From Lonicera japonica (taxonomy: Eukaryota > Streptophyta > Magnoliopsida > Dipsacales > Caprifoliaceae): 64,000 bases of DNA. A program made the position numbers and the translations under genes. The number at the start of each line of letters is the position of its first letter. The first letter of the stretch is position 1. Under the pieces are notes generated by a model. That model searched no databases and was not told the DNA's origin. It worked only from the letters and a program-made list of their open reading frames with translations. Location: assembly GCA_021464415.1 (NCBI GenBank), contig CM038467.1:31241248-31305247 (forward strand), in the 5' to 3' direction. Of this stretch, positions 27,001 through 39,000 are shown piece after piece.

Positions 27001-30000
27001 CCTAGTCTGCCGTAACTAGCAAAACAAAACCCTAACCTGCCGTAACTAGCAAAACAAAACCCTAACCCTCTGATACCATGTTGTCTATGAGAAGAAGAGA
27101 AATTATATTCATATTATTAAAGAGAAGATTACCCACTTATATACATGAGACTCCTACACAGATAAGGAAACGACTACTAATTAGGATTCCTAAATTATCT
27201 ACTTTCCTAATACAATATTTACAACTTATAACAAAGCCCATAGATCTGGGTATATCCTTTTGCAACTAACCGGGCTTTCAGACGATCAACCTTTCCATCG
27301 GGCCCAACTTTGACCGTATAAAGCCAACGACACCCAACTATGGATTTACCAGGAGGAAGAGGCACGAGATCCCATGTGCCACTAGAGTGTAAGGCAGACA
27401 TTTCATCAATCATAGCCTGCCGCCAACCTGGATCAAAAAGAGCATCTCCTACATTTCTTGGAGTAGAAATAGGAGACAAAGATGATACAAAGGCAGTATA
27501 TTGTGGAGATAAGCGATGATAACTTACAAAATTGTAGATGGGATGAGGGTTGCGTGTAGAACGAATACCTTTGCGTTCGGCAATGGGAAGATCCAAGTCA
27601 GAAGCTAGAGCCGGGACCGGAAGCATAATAGGAGTAGGAGATGAAGCCGTGGGATTCGTTGAAGACTCTGGTATAGGTTCAGCAGGAGAGTCAGTCTCGG
27701 TGATCTCAATAGATACAGGTCGAGACCGACGATGGTAGGTGAGTACTGGTGGTGGCTGGAGTTGAGGACTGGAGTCATCATAGGATATGGAAGGCTCATT
27801 AATAGGAGAAGGAGGACATGTAGCGGGCTCTAAAGAGAAGAAAGGTGTTGTCTCAAAGAAGGTGACGTCGGCAGACACGAGGTATCGTTTAAGGTCTGGC
27901 AAAAAGCAACGATAACCTTTTTGCAAGCGAGAATACCCTAAAAAGATACACTTGAAAGACTTGGGATGTAACTTATCTTTCCCAGGAGTGAGGTCGTAAA
28001 CGAAACAGGTGCAGCCAAAGATACGAGGTTGAACTAAATAAAGAGGTTGGTTGGGAAACAACAAAGAATGGGGCACTTGATTTTCCAAAACAGAGGACGG
28101 CATCCTATTAATTAAATAGCAAACGGTTAAAACAGCGTCGCCCCAGAAACGTTGTGGAACATGATTGTGAATAAGGATAGTACGAGCAGTTTCAATCAGG
28201 TGTCTATTTTTCCGCTCAGCCACTCCATTTTGTTGAGGAGTATGTGCACATGAAGATTGATGAAGTATACCTTGAGAATTCATAAAAGATTGAAATGGGG
28301 CAGAAAAGTATTCCCGTGCATTGTCACTGCGGAGAGTACGAATAGTGACACCAAATTGGGTTTTAATTTCGGAACAAAAAGTGTGAAATATGGAAAAAAA
28401 TTCATAACGACTTTTCATTAGAAATAACCAAGTACACCGAGAAAAATCATCAACAAATGTAACAAAATATTGATAACCCAAAGTAGATTGAACACGACTA
28501 GGACCCCAAACATCGGAATGAACTAAAGAAAAAGCAGACTCAGCCTGTTTATTCACACGACTCAGAAAAGAACTTCGAACATGCTTTCCTAGCTGACATG
28601 ACTCACACTCTAAATTCGATAGACTCGCTAGACTTGGCACCATCTTTTGTAATTTCTGGAGGTTAGGATGTCCCAAGCGTTGATGAAGAATGGTGGGGGG
28701 GTCAATAGCAACACAGGCAACAGGGGTTGGTGGTGGGGTGAGATAGTATAATCCACGGTACTCACGTCCTACTCCAATCGTCCTCCCAGTGTCCCGATCT
28801 TGCAAAAGAACTAAATTAGCGATAAAGATAACAGAACAGGGCAATGTTTGGGTTAATTTACTGATGGAAATTAGATTAAAGGGACAATTTGGTATAAAGA
28901 TAACCGAATTTAGAGGTAAAGAAGGCAAAGGTGTAGCTTGTCCAATTCCTCTAACTTTAGTTTGTGAGCCGTCAGCTAAGGTAACATTAGATAATGTACT
29001 AGAGTAATGAATACGGGAAAACAGATCTTTGTTACCAGACATATGATCGAAAGTCCCAAAATCAAGAACCCATGGCCCAATTAAGGATGACTAGGAGATG
29101 CATGCAGTATAAGTACCAGTTTGACTGGTTGAGGCTACGGCGGATGTCTGGTTATTCACTTGAAATCTCTGAAACTTAGCATACTCAGAAGCGGAGACAG
29201 TCATAGTCCCAGAGGGATCCCCAGAGAAAGAATCATACTGTGAAACGTTAGCCACTTTAGGCGGATAGCCATGGAGTTTGTAACAGCGATCTACAGTGTG
29301 ACCCAGAGTATCGCAATGAGTACATTTGGGACGAGAGCGATTACGACTTCTCTGCCCGCCATTGCCATCTCTCCGATGAGTAACTTGAGAGGCCAAGATG
29401 GCAGAATCAGTGGGAGCAGTTGGGTCCCTAGGGACGCTTAGAGGCGCGGAGATGCGAATTAACTGTTCAAATATCGTATCCATGGTAAGAACCCCAGGAT
29501 TGGCCAGAATTTGATTACAAACAGAGTCGAGTTCGCTAGGTAGGCCGGCAAGTGCAAGAACCATAAAGAATTTGCCACGATCAGCTTCTTGTTTCACAAT
29601 ATCAGTTGAGAGAGGCATCATTTCGTTAAACTCCTGCTGAAGAGTTTCAATTTGACCCAAGTACTCTTGCATATCATGATCCTGCTTTTTAATCGTCTTC
29701 ATACGAGAGACAACAGTATAGAGACGATTAATGTCATTTGAATAGAGTCTCTTAGCCTTTTGCCAAACTTCAGAAAAAGTACGATACGGTCGATATTGAT
29801 TCACGATAATACGATCAATAGAATGCCAGAGGATATTGCATAAAAAGGCATCTATCTGTTTCCATTGTGGGCGGTCTTTTTCAGTGATATCAATAACCCG
29901 TTTGAGCAAATGTTCTTCAAAACCCTGACCGACAAACCATAATTCCACTGAGGCAGACCATGACATATAATTTCCCGAGCCAGTTAATTTTTCTGAGCAG

Positions 30001-33000
30001 ATAATGAGTGTATTTGTGAAATTGATGAGGGATTTATTAGGTAACACAGTACTTTGAGCAGCCATTAGGAATAATCACAAGTAAAAGGCAGAAGAAATAC
30101 CAAAACAATGTGAATACCAGCAGAAACCAGCTCCAAAAATATTCTGGAAATTTTGGGCAGCAAGTTAGTACCTTAACAGTGCCCAACCAAACAAATCCTT
30201 AACAATCCCGAGCCAAAGTAGACAAAAACATGCGATTTCGGACTGACAAATACCAAACCAAGGCTGGAACAGTGTGCGGAACAGTGAGACGAGGTGAACT
30301 AGAGTTTTTGGTGGTGGTAGGAGTGAACACGCGCCATCACGCGCGGCGGTGAAGGTGGCGCGTGGATCTCACGCGCGGAACAGTGGTGGCGCGCGGGAGC
30401 GTGTGGCTGGAAATTTCGGGCTGAGCTTTCCGGCGAGGTGTCGTCTAGGGATTCCGAGCCCCGTCGTATGGTAGGTGTGATGGAACGAAGGATGATTAGA
30501 TGTGTTATAGAAGAAAAGATGGGTGGCGGCTAGTGTTTAAGGGTGGCGGCTAGGGTTTTAAGGGTGGCTAGGGTTATGCACTGCTGGAATTGATACACAG
30601 CAGGGATTTCTCACAAAGATGGGCTCTGATACCATGTGAGAGATGTGAGAATGAATTAATTGATCTATTGAAGAGAGAACCTCTCTATATATACAAGAGA
30701 AAAACAAGAAAATAGGGTTTCTTCCCTTTTGGTGACAATTACCTATCTAGCCCCTATAGTGTTATGTGACCTAAGCAGTGAAATCATATACAATACATAG
30801 ATATAAATATTAACAGTTATCAACTAACTTATACCTTCCAGTTTGTAATGGTGAAAGCAAGACAAGATAGAGCAATGCCCAAACTTCCATATCTCAAAAT
30901 ATCTCGCCGAGAACCTTGCAACCTGTCCATAATTTATTTCTGCAACCTCAAATAAAGTTGAACAGAGAAGTCCTGAATATGATCCATGCAATGGCAATAA
31001 ATTTGTCCAATTAAAATATAATCAGGAGAAAGTGAAAGCAAAAGATTTCATAGCAAGGTACTTACAGAATAAAACCTCCACCCAAACTAGAAGGGGAAGA
31101 AAAAAAGAGGGGATATTATATTCTAATTTTGAATTATGTGACACAGACAAAATATCCAGTAAAATCATGAGAGCTATTTATTGGCTTATTGAGCAACAAA
31201 AACAACGATGACAATAATTACTGTGATGATGAGGATGATGATGACAATAATAATAAGGGTACGGCTAAATGCATCCCCCTTTATTAATCTGGCACTCCAA
31301 AATGATACAAGTGAATCTTTGAGATGATTTTTTTGTGACACTTTTCATGGTTTATTTACACTTTTCCAAGTGATCGAGTACCAAACTGGATTACTTTAGC
31401 AGTACTATAACAATAATGATCAAAAATACAATGACAATATTAACAAAAGTAAGTTATTAAATAAACAGAGCTAGGGTTCATTAGTAGCGAATTCAGACTC
31501 CGGAATGAGAAAATGAAAAGGGTTGTGAAAAATGAAAATAGTTGTAACAAGGAGACTTTGAAAATTGAAACTATAACAGGAGAGATAAGAGGAAGAAAAT
31601 ACTCTTGAAGGACTTGTTTGAGATCCAAAGTAATACAAATTCCACTCATGCAGTTAGCTAAAAAATTAAATAGTCATTTACTTAAGCTCTAAGCTTGTAC
31701 ATATCAGGACAGATATACAAAGCTTGAAGACTGCAAGACAAGATGTGAAGGATTCGGGTGCAACAATTCAAAAATTGTCAGAAAAATAGGATACGGGTGT
31801 GGCAGCCGGCGAGTAATAAAGTAATAATATGAAATATATTATATCATTCCTAGAATTATATATACACAATACATTCATTGACAGAGAATGATGAATGAAG
31901 TTATATTTATTAATCTCCAAAATTGAGGTAAATTCAGGGCAAAATAAATTCGGTAAAAAAATTTCAACATAACCGACCACTAACTCTTCAATCTTTCTTC
32001 GTTTTTTTTTGTCAGAAACGACTACTTATATTGATGATAATCATAAAAAGCAACCACCAAAGTGCAATTACAAAGCCAATAGAAAGGATGATGGACCAGC
32101 AGTCCACCCAAACATCGTACAAAAAAAACTAACATATTCCTAGCATTCAAAAATCCAACAAGGAAAAAGAAGAAACAAATTCTGCCATCTTTTAACAGCA
32201 TAACCCCAGTGATAAATCTATGAGTCTCCCCCTCTAACTTCAATCAAACTACAATATTTTTACTCTTAGTTTCATGTTAGCATATATATTTTGAAACTTC
32301 GTTTGAAGTTTACGACTAATCCTAGTTGATTTTAGGATTCTTTGAGATCCTAGAAGAATCCAATAAGAATCTGTAAATAAATTTAATAAACTGATTGGAT
32401 TCGTAATGGGTGCGAGTCATGGAAGAATTGGGTGAGAATTGGGAATCTGACTTGGGTGCGTTGACCCTTTCAAAGAATCCTTGCTTCATAGTGTGGAAGA
32501 CACTATGAAAGCAATAAGAGATCCCAAACAATTGATTTGAAATTTGATATATTTATTATTAGGAGAAGATTATGATAGTAATTGTCGTATTTAGCTTGAA
32601 AAGATTTTGGAGTATCTAGGTATCATTGAAGAACTTAAATTAAAGACGTTAGGAAATCCTTTTAATTTCATTCCTTTCTTCTAATTTTATTCCCTTTCTT
32701 TTAATTCCATTCCCTAAAGTAATACACATTTAATGAGCCAAAAAGGGTTTAGGTCAATGTCACCGCCTTGCCTCCCACAAGTACTTCTATGGGGAGGACA
32801 CGCTACTGTGTGTTGTCTATACGTTGGTTAGTGGACCCAAATTGGGTCCACTACAAGCAGACTCTACACAGTTTATCGCTAACCAATACACAGGTGACAC
32901 ATCACTGTATCCTTAAACCATGCCTTGAAATTGTTTCTTCCAAGAATTGTTGTACCTCCCACTTGGGAGGTTGTGGTTTGATTACTGCTCCCCCTCTTTA

Positions 33001-36000
33001 ACTCCTAGTCCTAACAAGGATGAGGCTTGCACCTTCCTTTTGGAAAAAAAAAATGACAAAACATGTAGTTTCCCACTATGTAAATCTGATAATTCCATTG
33101 TTCTCCCAAATGCCTTGACAATCTTTTTATGCATGTCTAATAAATCCACTGGTTGTTCTAGCTTTTTACTTTTTAGAAACTTCCAGTGAATTTTTTAATA
33201 GTTGTTAGCCCTCTATCTAGTTTAGCCACCACCCAAAACCAAACCGAACGAAAAAATGGCCTGCCAATACAATAACTGGTACCACATCTTTGAATCATGG
33301 CAAAATCCCTAGCTTTGAAAAGCAGCCCAGTACCTTGTATTCCATCCTGTTCATCCTCTTCTAGAGCACGTTTATTGCTTTGCAGTCATAGATCTAATGA
33401 CAGGTATATGAGAATCTTTTTTTCCTCTTCTAGTATTATAATCTTAGCAAATGAATCTACTACTGTCAGTGGAATATGAGCAATGTAATTAAATTATCTC
33501 TGTCCTTTTCTTCTGTTCTTAATATCTTTGATTACACTCACGAAACACCTTAAGGTCCTATTAACTTCATTTAAGCATATATTCTTACTTGGGAATTGAA
33601 GATAAGTAGAAGATGGGCAAAGGTACAAGTAATAGCCTCCACTAGTTAGAAATAAAACAAAGTAGGTTCAATCCCTCTCTCTCTCTCTGTGGCTCAAGTT
33701 AACGTACTTGCAGCCCAACTATTCCTCGTCCATACAAGCATACTGAACCCAAGCATCTTAAATCCCCCACCCCAAAAATAAATAAATAAATCCGCCACCT
33801 TAAAAGTAAATCAATAAACTCAGATTTACACATTAAACAAAACAATATTTAAGTGCTAGAAGATTAAAAAATCAATCACAGGACCAATCAAGACGATTTA
33901 TATTGGTACATCTATAAAGAACTTGTCTTACCCTTCAGATGACAAGGTCGCATCACTAGTTGAATATGCATCTTGAAATGACTTACTTACTGTGTCCTCG
34001 AGCAGTGGTGGTGAAGTTTGTGCAGAATAATTAATAGGCTGAGGTCCCTGCATCATCACATCTGCAATGGTTCGTCATTGTCAGGCCCATTTTGCCACAT
34101 AAATAAAACTAGAACTTGTGGCACACTCGATATATGTGCAATATTAAACCTAGTAATTCCTCACATTATGTAGATTTAAACACACATCATTGCATTTCGT
34201 AAAGTGGTGATAACATGTGTTCTTTGCATTTGGGTCATGGGTTCAAATCTTAGTTGAAGTATTATTTTAAATTCCGAAGCATGAAGGGTAATTTCGTAAT
34301 TCAAGTGCAACCAATAGTCATCCTCTCACTTACTGCATAGTAATAGCTGTGATAGCAACTAGGAAAAGTAAGCAATTGCTAGGAAAAAATAATTGCAATT
34401 AAAATCTTCTTCCCTGCTTTATTATGAAGTTAAATTATCAAATTTTGATACGCAGAAAAAATAAGAGAAGAAAAACTGCCGAATAAATAATCCATACATT
34501 ACAACACGAATAGGTCATAGTATTTCTGAAGGATCTGGCATTAGTGTAGCCATGTCATTCTACACTAAAAGTACAGAAAGACATTTTCAGTACTTTTTTC
34601 AGAACTACGTACTGTCGAAACCTGAGCCACCACGGAGAATATCATCAAGTGAAACATTTCCTATTTCCTTTTTGATAATTGATGGACCTGCTGCTTTTAG
34701 GGTATCTTCTGATAATGTCGTTGTCACAGCTATGCATCTGCAAGCAGAGCAAAACCTCAAATATATATATATATATATAAAGAAAAAAAAATAACTGAGA
34801 GTTAGGCTCCAAAGAGGAATTCCCTATCTTTAACAAAAAGAAGGGATACTCATTTGGAGGGGCAAATAAATCATTTTTTTTATGAAAATTTGTAAAGATG
34901 ATCCATAAGATGAGTAGAGATCACCTCTAACAAATTTCATAAAAGTGAGTGAGATGATCATAAAAAATTTCAACAGCCGAAAATGCACATATTTATCATT
35001 TTTCCGGTTTACCCACTTATAGGTTGAAGTTTTTTATGAAATTTGGTGGAGGTGATCTACTCACTATATAGATCATTTCTACAAATTTTCATAAAAAAAT
35101 TCATTTATTTACCCCTCCAAATGGACATCCCTTCTTTTTATTAAAGAGAGGGAATCCCTCTTTAGAGCCTAGCTGAAATAACTAAACATATTATATAGGC
35201 CTATATGGAGAAGAACGCACAATAGAACACACTAAGTGAAGCCTAGGTGACCATGCTGATATTTGTATCTCTATTAATATAGAAAGAGAAGAATAGCCCC
35301 TACTTTTAAGGGGTACTAGCAGACCAAATCTGGTATTTCCCAAATTAACCCTCATCATTGTTTTCCTCTCAAAATAAAATTATGTGACTAACAAGTTCTG
35401 AACCTGCCAAGAGTTAGTTTCCTACCACTAAACCACCACATTTTAGTTTTTTACTTTTCTTTTTAAATATATAATACGTGCAAAAGGGGGGAAAAGTGCA
35501 CAGTGCTTCGGTGTCTACTATGAAGAAAGGGAAGCTATAACTATAACTAGGAATCATATGCCGAGCAACATGAGTACTAATATTCTATAGACACCAACTC
35601 TTAAAATAAACTGCAGGGCACATTTACCTCATTTCTGCTGCTTTGGCAGCTTGCACTCCAGCTAACGCATCTTCGATTACGATACACTGGGGAAAATAGG
35701 TGCGGAATTAAATGTTAATAATACTGCAGACGCATAGAAATACAACTCATATAAGGAGCTCATATCTTAAAAGGCATCAAATTCCATGAATAAAAAGCCA
35801 TGAAGCACGAAATCAGACACAGGATAGTATACGACATAGGCACCCAGAGTCCTGGACACACAATTTTCCATAAAAGTAGGACACGGATCACTCGGATATA
35901 TCGAATATTATATGTATATATATATTTGAAAAAACAAATCAAAATTATAGGCTACTTTAAAAAATGCAATCATATGAAACAACAAATTAAAATTCCACAA

Positions 36001-39000
36001 GCGTCCAAAACAAGTTATAACAGAAAACAAATTATAAAGAACAAATTTACAAATGTAAGAATAAGTACCAATAAATCAACAAAGCACATATAGAGCCCTC
36101 AATTGCTAAAATATAAGCCCTAATAATTTAAAAGGGAAAAATGAAAGAAATAAAAATAACTCAAATAAGAAAATAATGTCGGTCCTACAAGTCTGTTTTT
36201 AAATATTCTTTTTACATATAAAGAAAATCTAAATGTAGCACAATTATGATCCCTTTTTTTCTTCTTGTTTAAAATTTTAGAATACAGCAAAAAACATGTC
36301 CACACATGTCCTTTACACATCCTATACATGTCCCAACCTGTTCTGAATGTGTCTGAATAAAAAATGTAAAAATAAAACAGAAGGAAACTATGTGGGAACA
36401 TCATTTTTGTTCCCTTGCAACTTAAACCAGGAAATTAAGATGTTAAAAGGCAAAGGTACCATACGTTAGATTGATATAACACAATCTTTGCAACTCGTGC
36501 AATTACAAAAGATAGCAATGCATAATCTTCCAGCATACCTCACTAGTGGGCACATTTAAAATCTTTGATGCAGCCAAAAAAATATCCGGGGCAGGCTTCA
36601 GATTCTCAAACACATCAGCCGACACAATAGCATCAAACCTGACAAGAAAAGACTAAAGAGCCCCATAAGATCAAGGAATGAAAATATGCCTTCGCATTAA
36701 TGTTGTAAGAATTGCAGTAGCAAATTCAGCATCTTAGTTAAATGGATACTAAAGAAACAAATGATAAGTAAACTGTGGTCAATTGTATTGTGGATCATTG
36801 AAAGCTCACTCAAATATTTCAAGACGAGGACTAAAATAACCAACAACTGAACCCTTAGTACCTATTTTTATAAATTATCATGGAAAAAAATGCGTATGGA
36901 GAAACAAAATTTTAGCTTTTATCAAGAGTTGAAACTAACAACAATTTGCACCTATAATAATATTTTCCCTTAGAACTCATTAGGCCTGGCTCTGAAATGA
37001 GCAGGGATCAACAATGATGAGCTCTAATTTCTAAAACATTACTCATTCCATAAACAACCACAAAAGGATATGGGCAGTTCAGCGCTGCTTGCAGCAACAT
37101 GTATACATCAAAATTAACAACTAAAAACTGAAGAATTTAACTTTTACCAAACAATAATTGCTTACATTGACAGTGGCAAACCAGCAGCTGCTAAATTTGC
37201 ATCAACCTTGATACGGTCAGCACTAGATGCAACAGCAACCTTGAGGCCATTGTTTTTACACTGTTGCATCACGACATTATATATTAATTTATTATAAAAT
37301 GCATTTCGGAAAAATAACCAACACCAGAAAAGGTTCAATATCAATACCCCAATAAATACCTGAGTAATAAGTTCAAGAGCACCAGGGAATCCAATTCCAG
37401 AATTTGGTTTGGCGTACTACAAAAAATAATACAACTTTAGGGTCACCTATAACTTAAGCACTGAAACTAGCAACATTAAAAAAAAATTCTTACTCTACTA
37501 CTTAAGCTAAAACAGACAACAAATGAATAAGTAATAGATAAAGCATAAGAGTTCAATCACCTTATCTAGATATATCTCAAAAAACCTCTTCTTTGCTGCC
37601 TCGGTATTGAATCCCTTAACTCCCTTTACAGAAGCAACACCTCCTAGAAAGTTTGCCTCACCTAGTTCATTTATGGGAATAATTAAAGAAAGGGTAGAGA
37701 AGGAATACAGAAATGCAAAAGATTTCTAAATCTCCGATGTTCAAAGTAACAAAATAGGAATCTAAACAACTTCACATATTTACTAATACATGTACTGGCA
37801 TAAAACGTAGCCATGCTAAAAATAAACAACTTTCTCCGTAAAATCTTTCAAATAGAACCCTGTAGGGCTCTTTTTTTGTCCCTGCAGCAGACCATAATAA
37901 TTGTATCAATCAAAACCAAGTTTCAGGACAAAAGTCAAGAATCTGGCATATTGCTGCTAGCATGTCATCTTTTCTTTAGTCGGTGAGCAAGGTAAACTCT
38001 TTATTGTGTCTCTTGTCTATTAGATTTTACTCTTAATTCACCATAAATGATACACTGGATTACTGTTCATTATTATAAATCATGAGATATTCAAGATGTG
38101 TTGAACAAGTCTCTGAAATATAAGTACTTTTAGGTTCGTGACCACAAACTCAAAACTGATTGAAACTAATAAGCGGGCTCATGTTAACAGATTTTCCCAG
38201 CAATGGAATCACCAATCCAAAAGGATCTAGCTTGTTTTGGTCATGCTCTCACAAACGATTTCAACATAATATCTTATCTTATATGATTACCAAGAAAAGC
38301 TGTAGCAATGGGCTCACCCAAAACAACAATGTGAACACAGCCAGTTAGATTTGTTTTATTATTCTTTTTTGTTTCTAACTGGGGATATCCTAGCGCCTTG
38401 TTCTACCCAACTAATCACCAAGGGTGTTTATTTTACCCCTTAATACTGAAGGAAAGTCTATTCAACATCAAGACGTAGAACTTGCATTTGTTTTCTCACC
38501 TCTTAATGCTGAATTCAGCTTGATTACGTGTTATCTAGTTCACTTACAATAGACAAGTCCAATGTTGAATGCTTAATTTACGTTTAATGAATTTTTTTTC
38601 CAATGGTGCCCCTAATATTGTTATTCATTAACCATATATATTATAATAATAAGGGTAAAATTTTAAAATACCATCTATTCAACATTCAAAGCCAAAAAAA
38701 ATCAAAAAAAAAAATCAAAAGTTCGATTTAGCCTTGAGCATTCAAATTTCAGCATTCACTATTCAACAATCAATTGAATAAAATAAAAAGACCCTAACTT
38801 GGTGTTTGTTTTTACCTCTAAACATTGAATTAGATTAAATTGTACTTTTCATTAATTAGGCACTAATATATATGGTAAAATTATAAAAAGTCATCTATGT
38901 AGCATTCGTTGCCATTGTTGGTTCAAGTTTTTGTTCGATAATCCTAAATTGGTAAATTTATACTGTGAATATCTTATAATTTATGTCAAAAGTTGAATCA

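Larger units (their letters stand above)
22117..27233 (-). mobile_element. Ty1/Copia retrotransposon B, inserted in Copia-A, nearly intact
   Basis: 5,117 bp with identical 155-bp LTRs (22117-22271 and 27079-27233) and a perfect AAGCC target duplication. Primer-binding site TGGTATCAGAGG (27067-27078, minus strand), leader with two 30-bp tandem units (27007-27066), a 1,181-codon gag-pol frame and polypurine tract TTGAGGGGGAG. Identical LTRs indicate a very recent insertion. Same orientation as Copia-A and SOQ1, and the same C-terminal NIYAPA/DLYAPA type ending and polypurine tract as A, so A and B are related families. Confidence 0.97.
20800..30065 (-). pseudogene. Copia-A gag-pol, split by element B
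   Basis: Starts at the ATG 30063-30065. The gag part carries the zinc knuckle [23 protein letters not shown] at 29091-29093 interrupts it just before the protease, where the catalytic DSG reads DFG ([10 protein letters not shown]). Integrase ([22 protein letters not shown]) and the start of reverse transcriptase follow to 27239, where element B begins. Beyond B the frame resumes at about 22111 with [12 protein letters not shown], then [13 protein letters not shown] and RNase [12 protein letters not shown] one-base insertion in the A run at 21064-21066 shifts the final segment, which ends [12 protein letters not shown] at 20800. Confidence 0.92.
20612..30815 (-). mobile_element. Ty1/Copia retrotransposon A, outer member of a nested pair (SOQ1 intron 9)
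   Basis: The 181-bp LTRs differ at only three positions (all A/G). A perfect 5-bp target duplication GTTAT lies at 20607-20611 and 30816-30820. The initiator-Met primer-binding site is at 30623-30634 (minus strand) and a polypurine tract TTGAGGGGGAG precedes the 3' LTR. Without the inserted element B it would be about 5.1 kb. It lies in the same direction as SOQ1, so its LTR polyadenylation and promoter signals point along the SOQ1 transcript. Its coding region carries a stop, a frameshift and the element B insertion. Confidence 0.97.

Noticed and set aside
32022..33001. Short frames in SOQ1 intron 8
   Set aside because: They lie in an intron of a well-supported gene, have random composition and lack family motifs.
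33991..34061. Earlier GTAAGT donor giving a shorter SOQ1 exon 8
   Set aside because: It breaks the frame with exon 9; extending to the donor at 33930-33931 restores phase and adds a family-like EDTVS linker.
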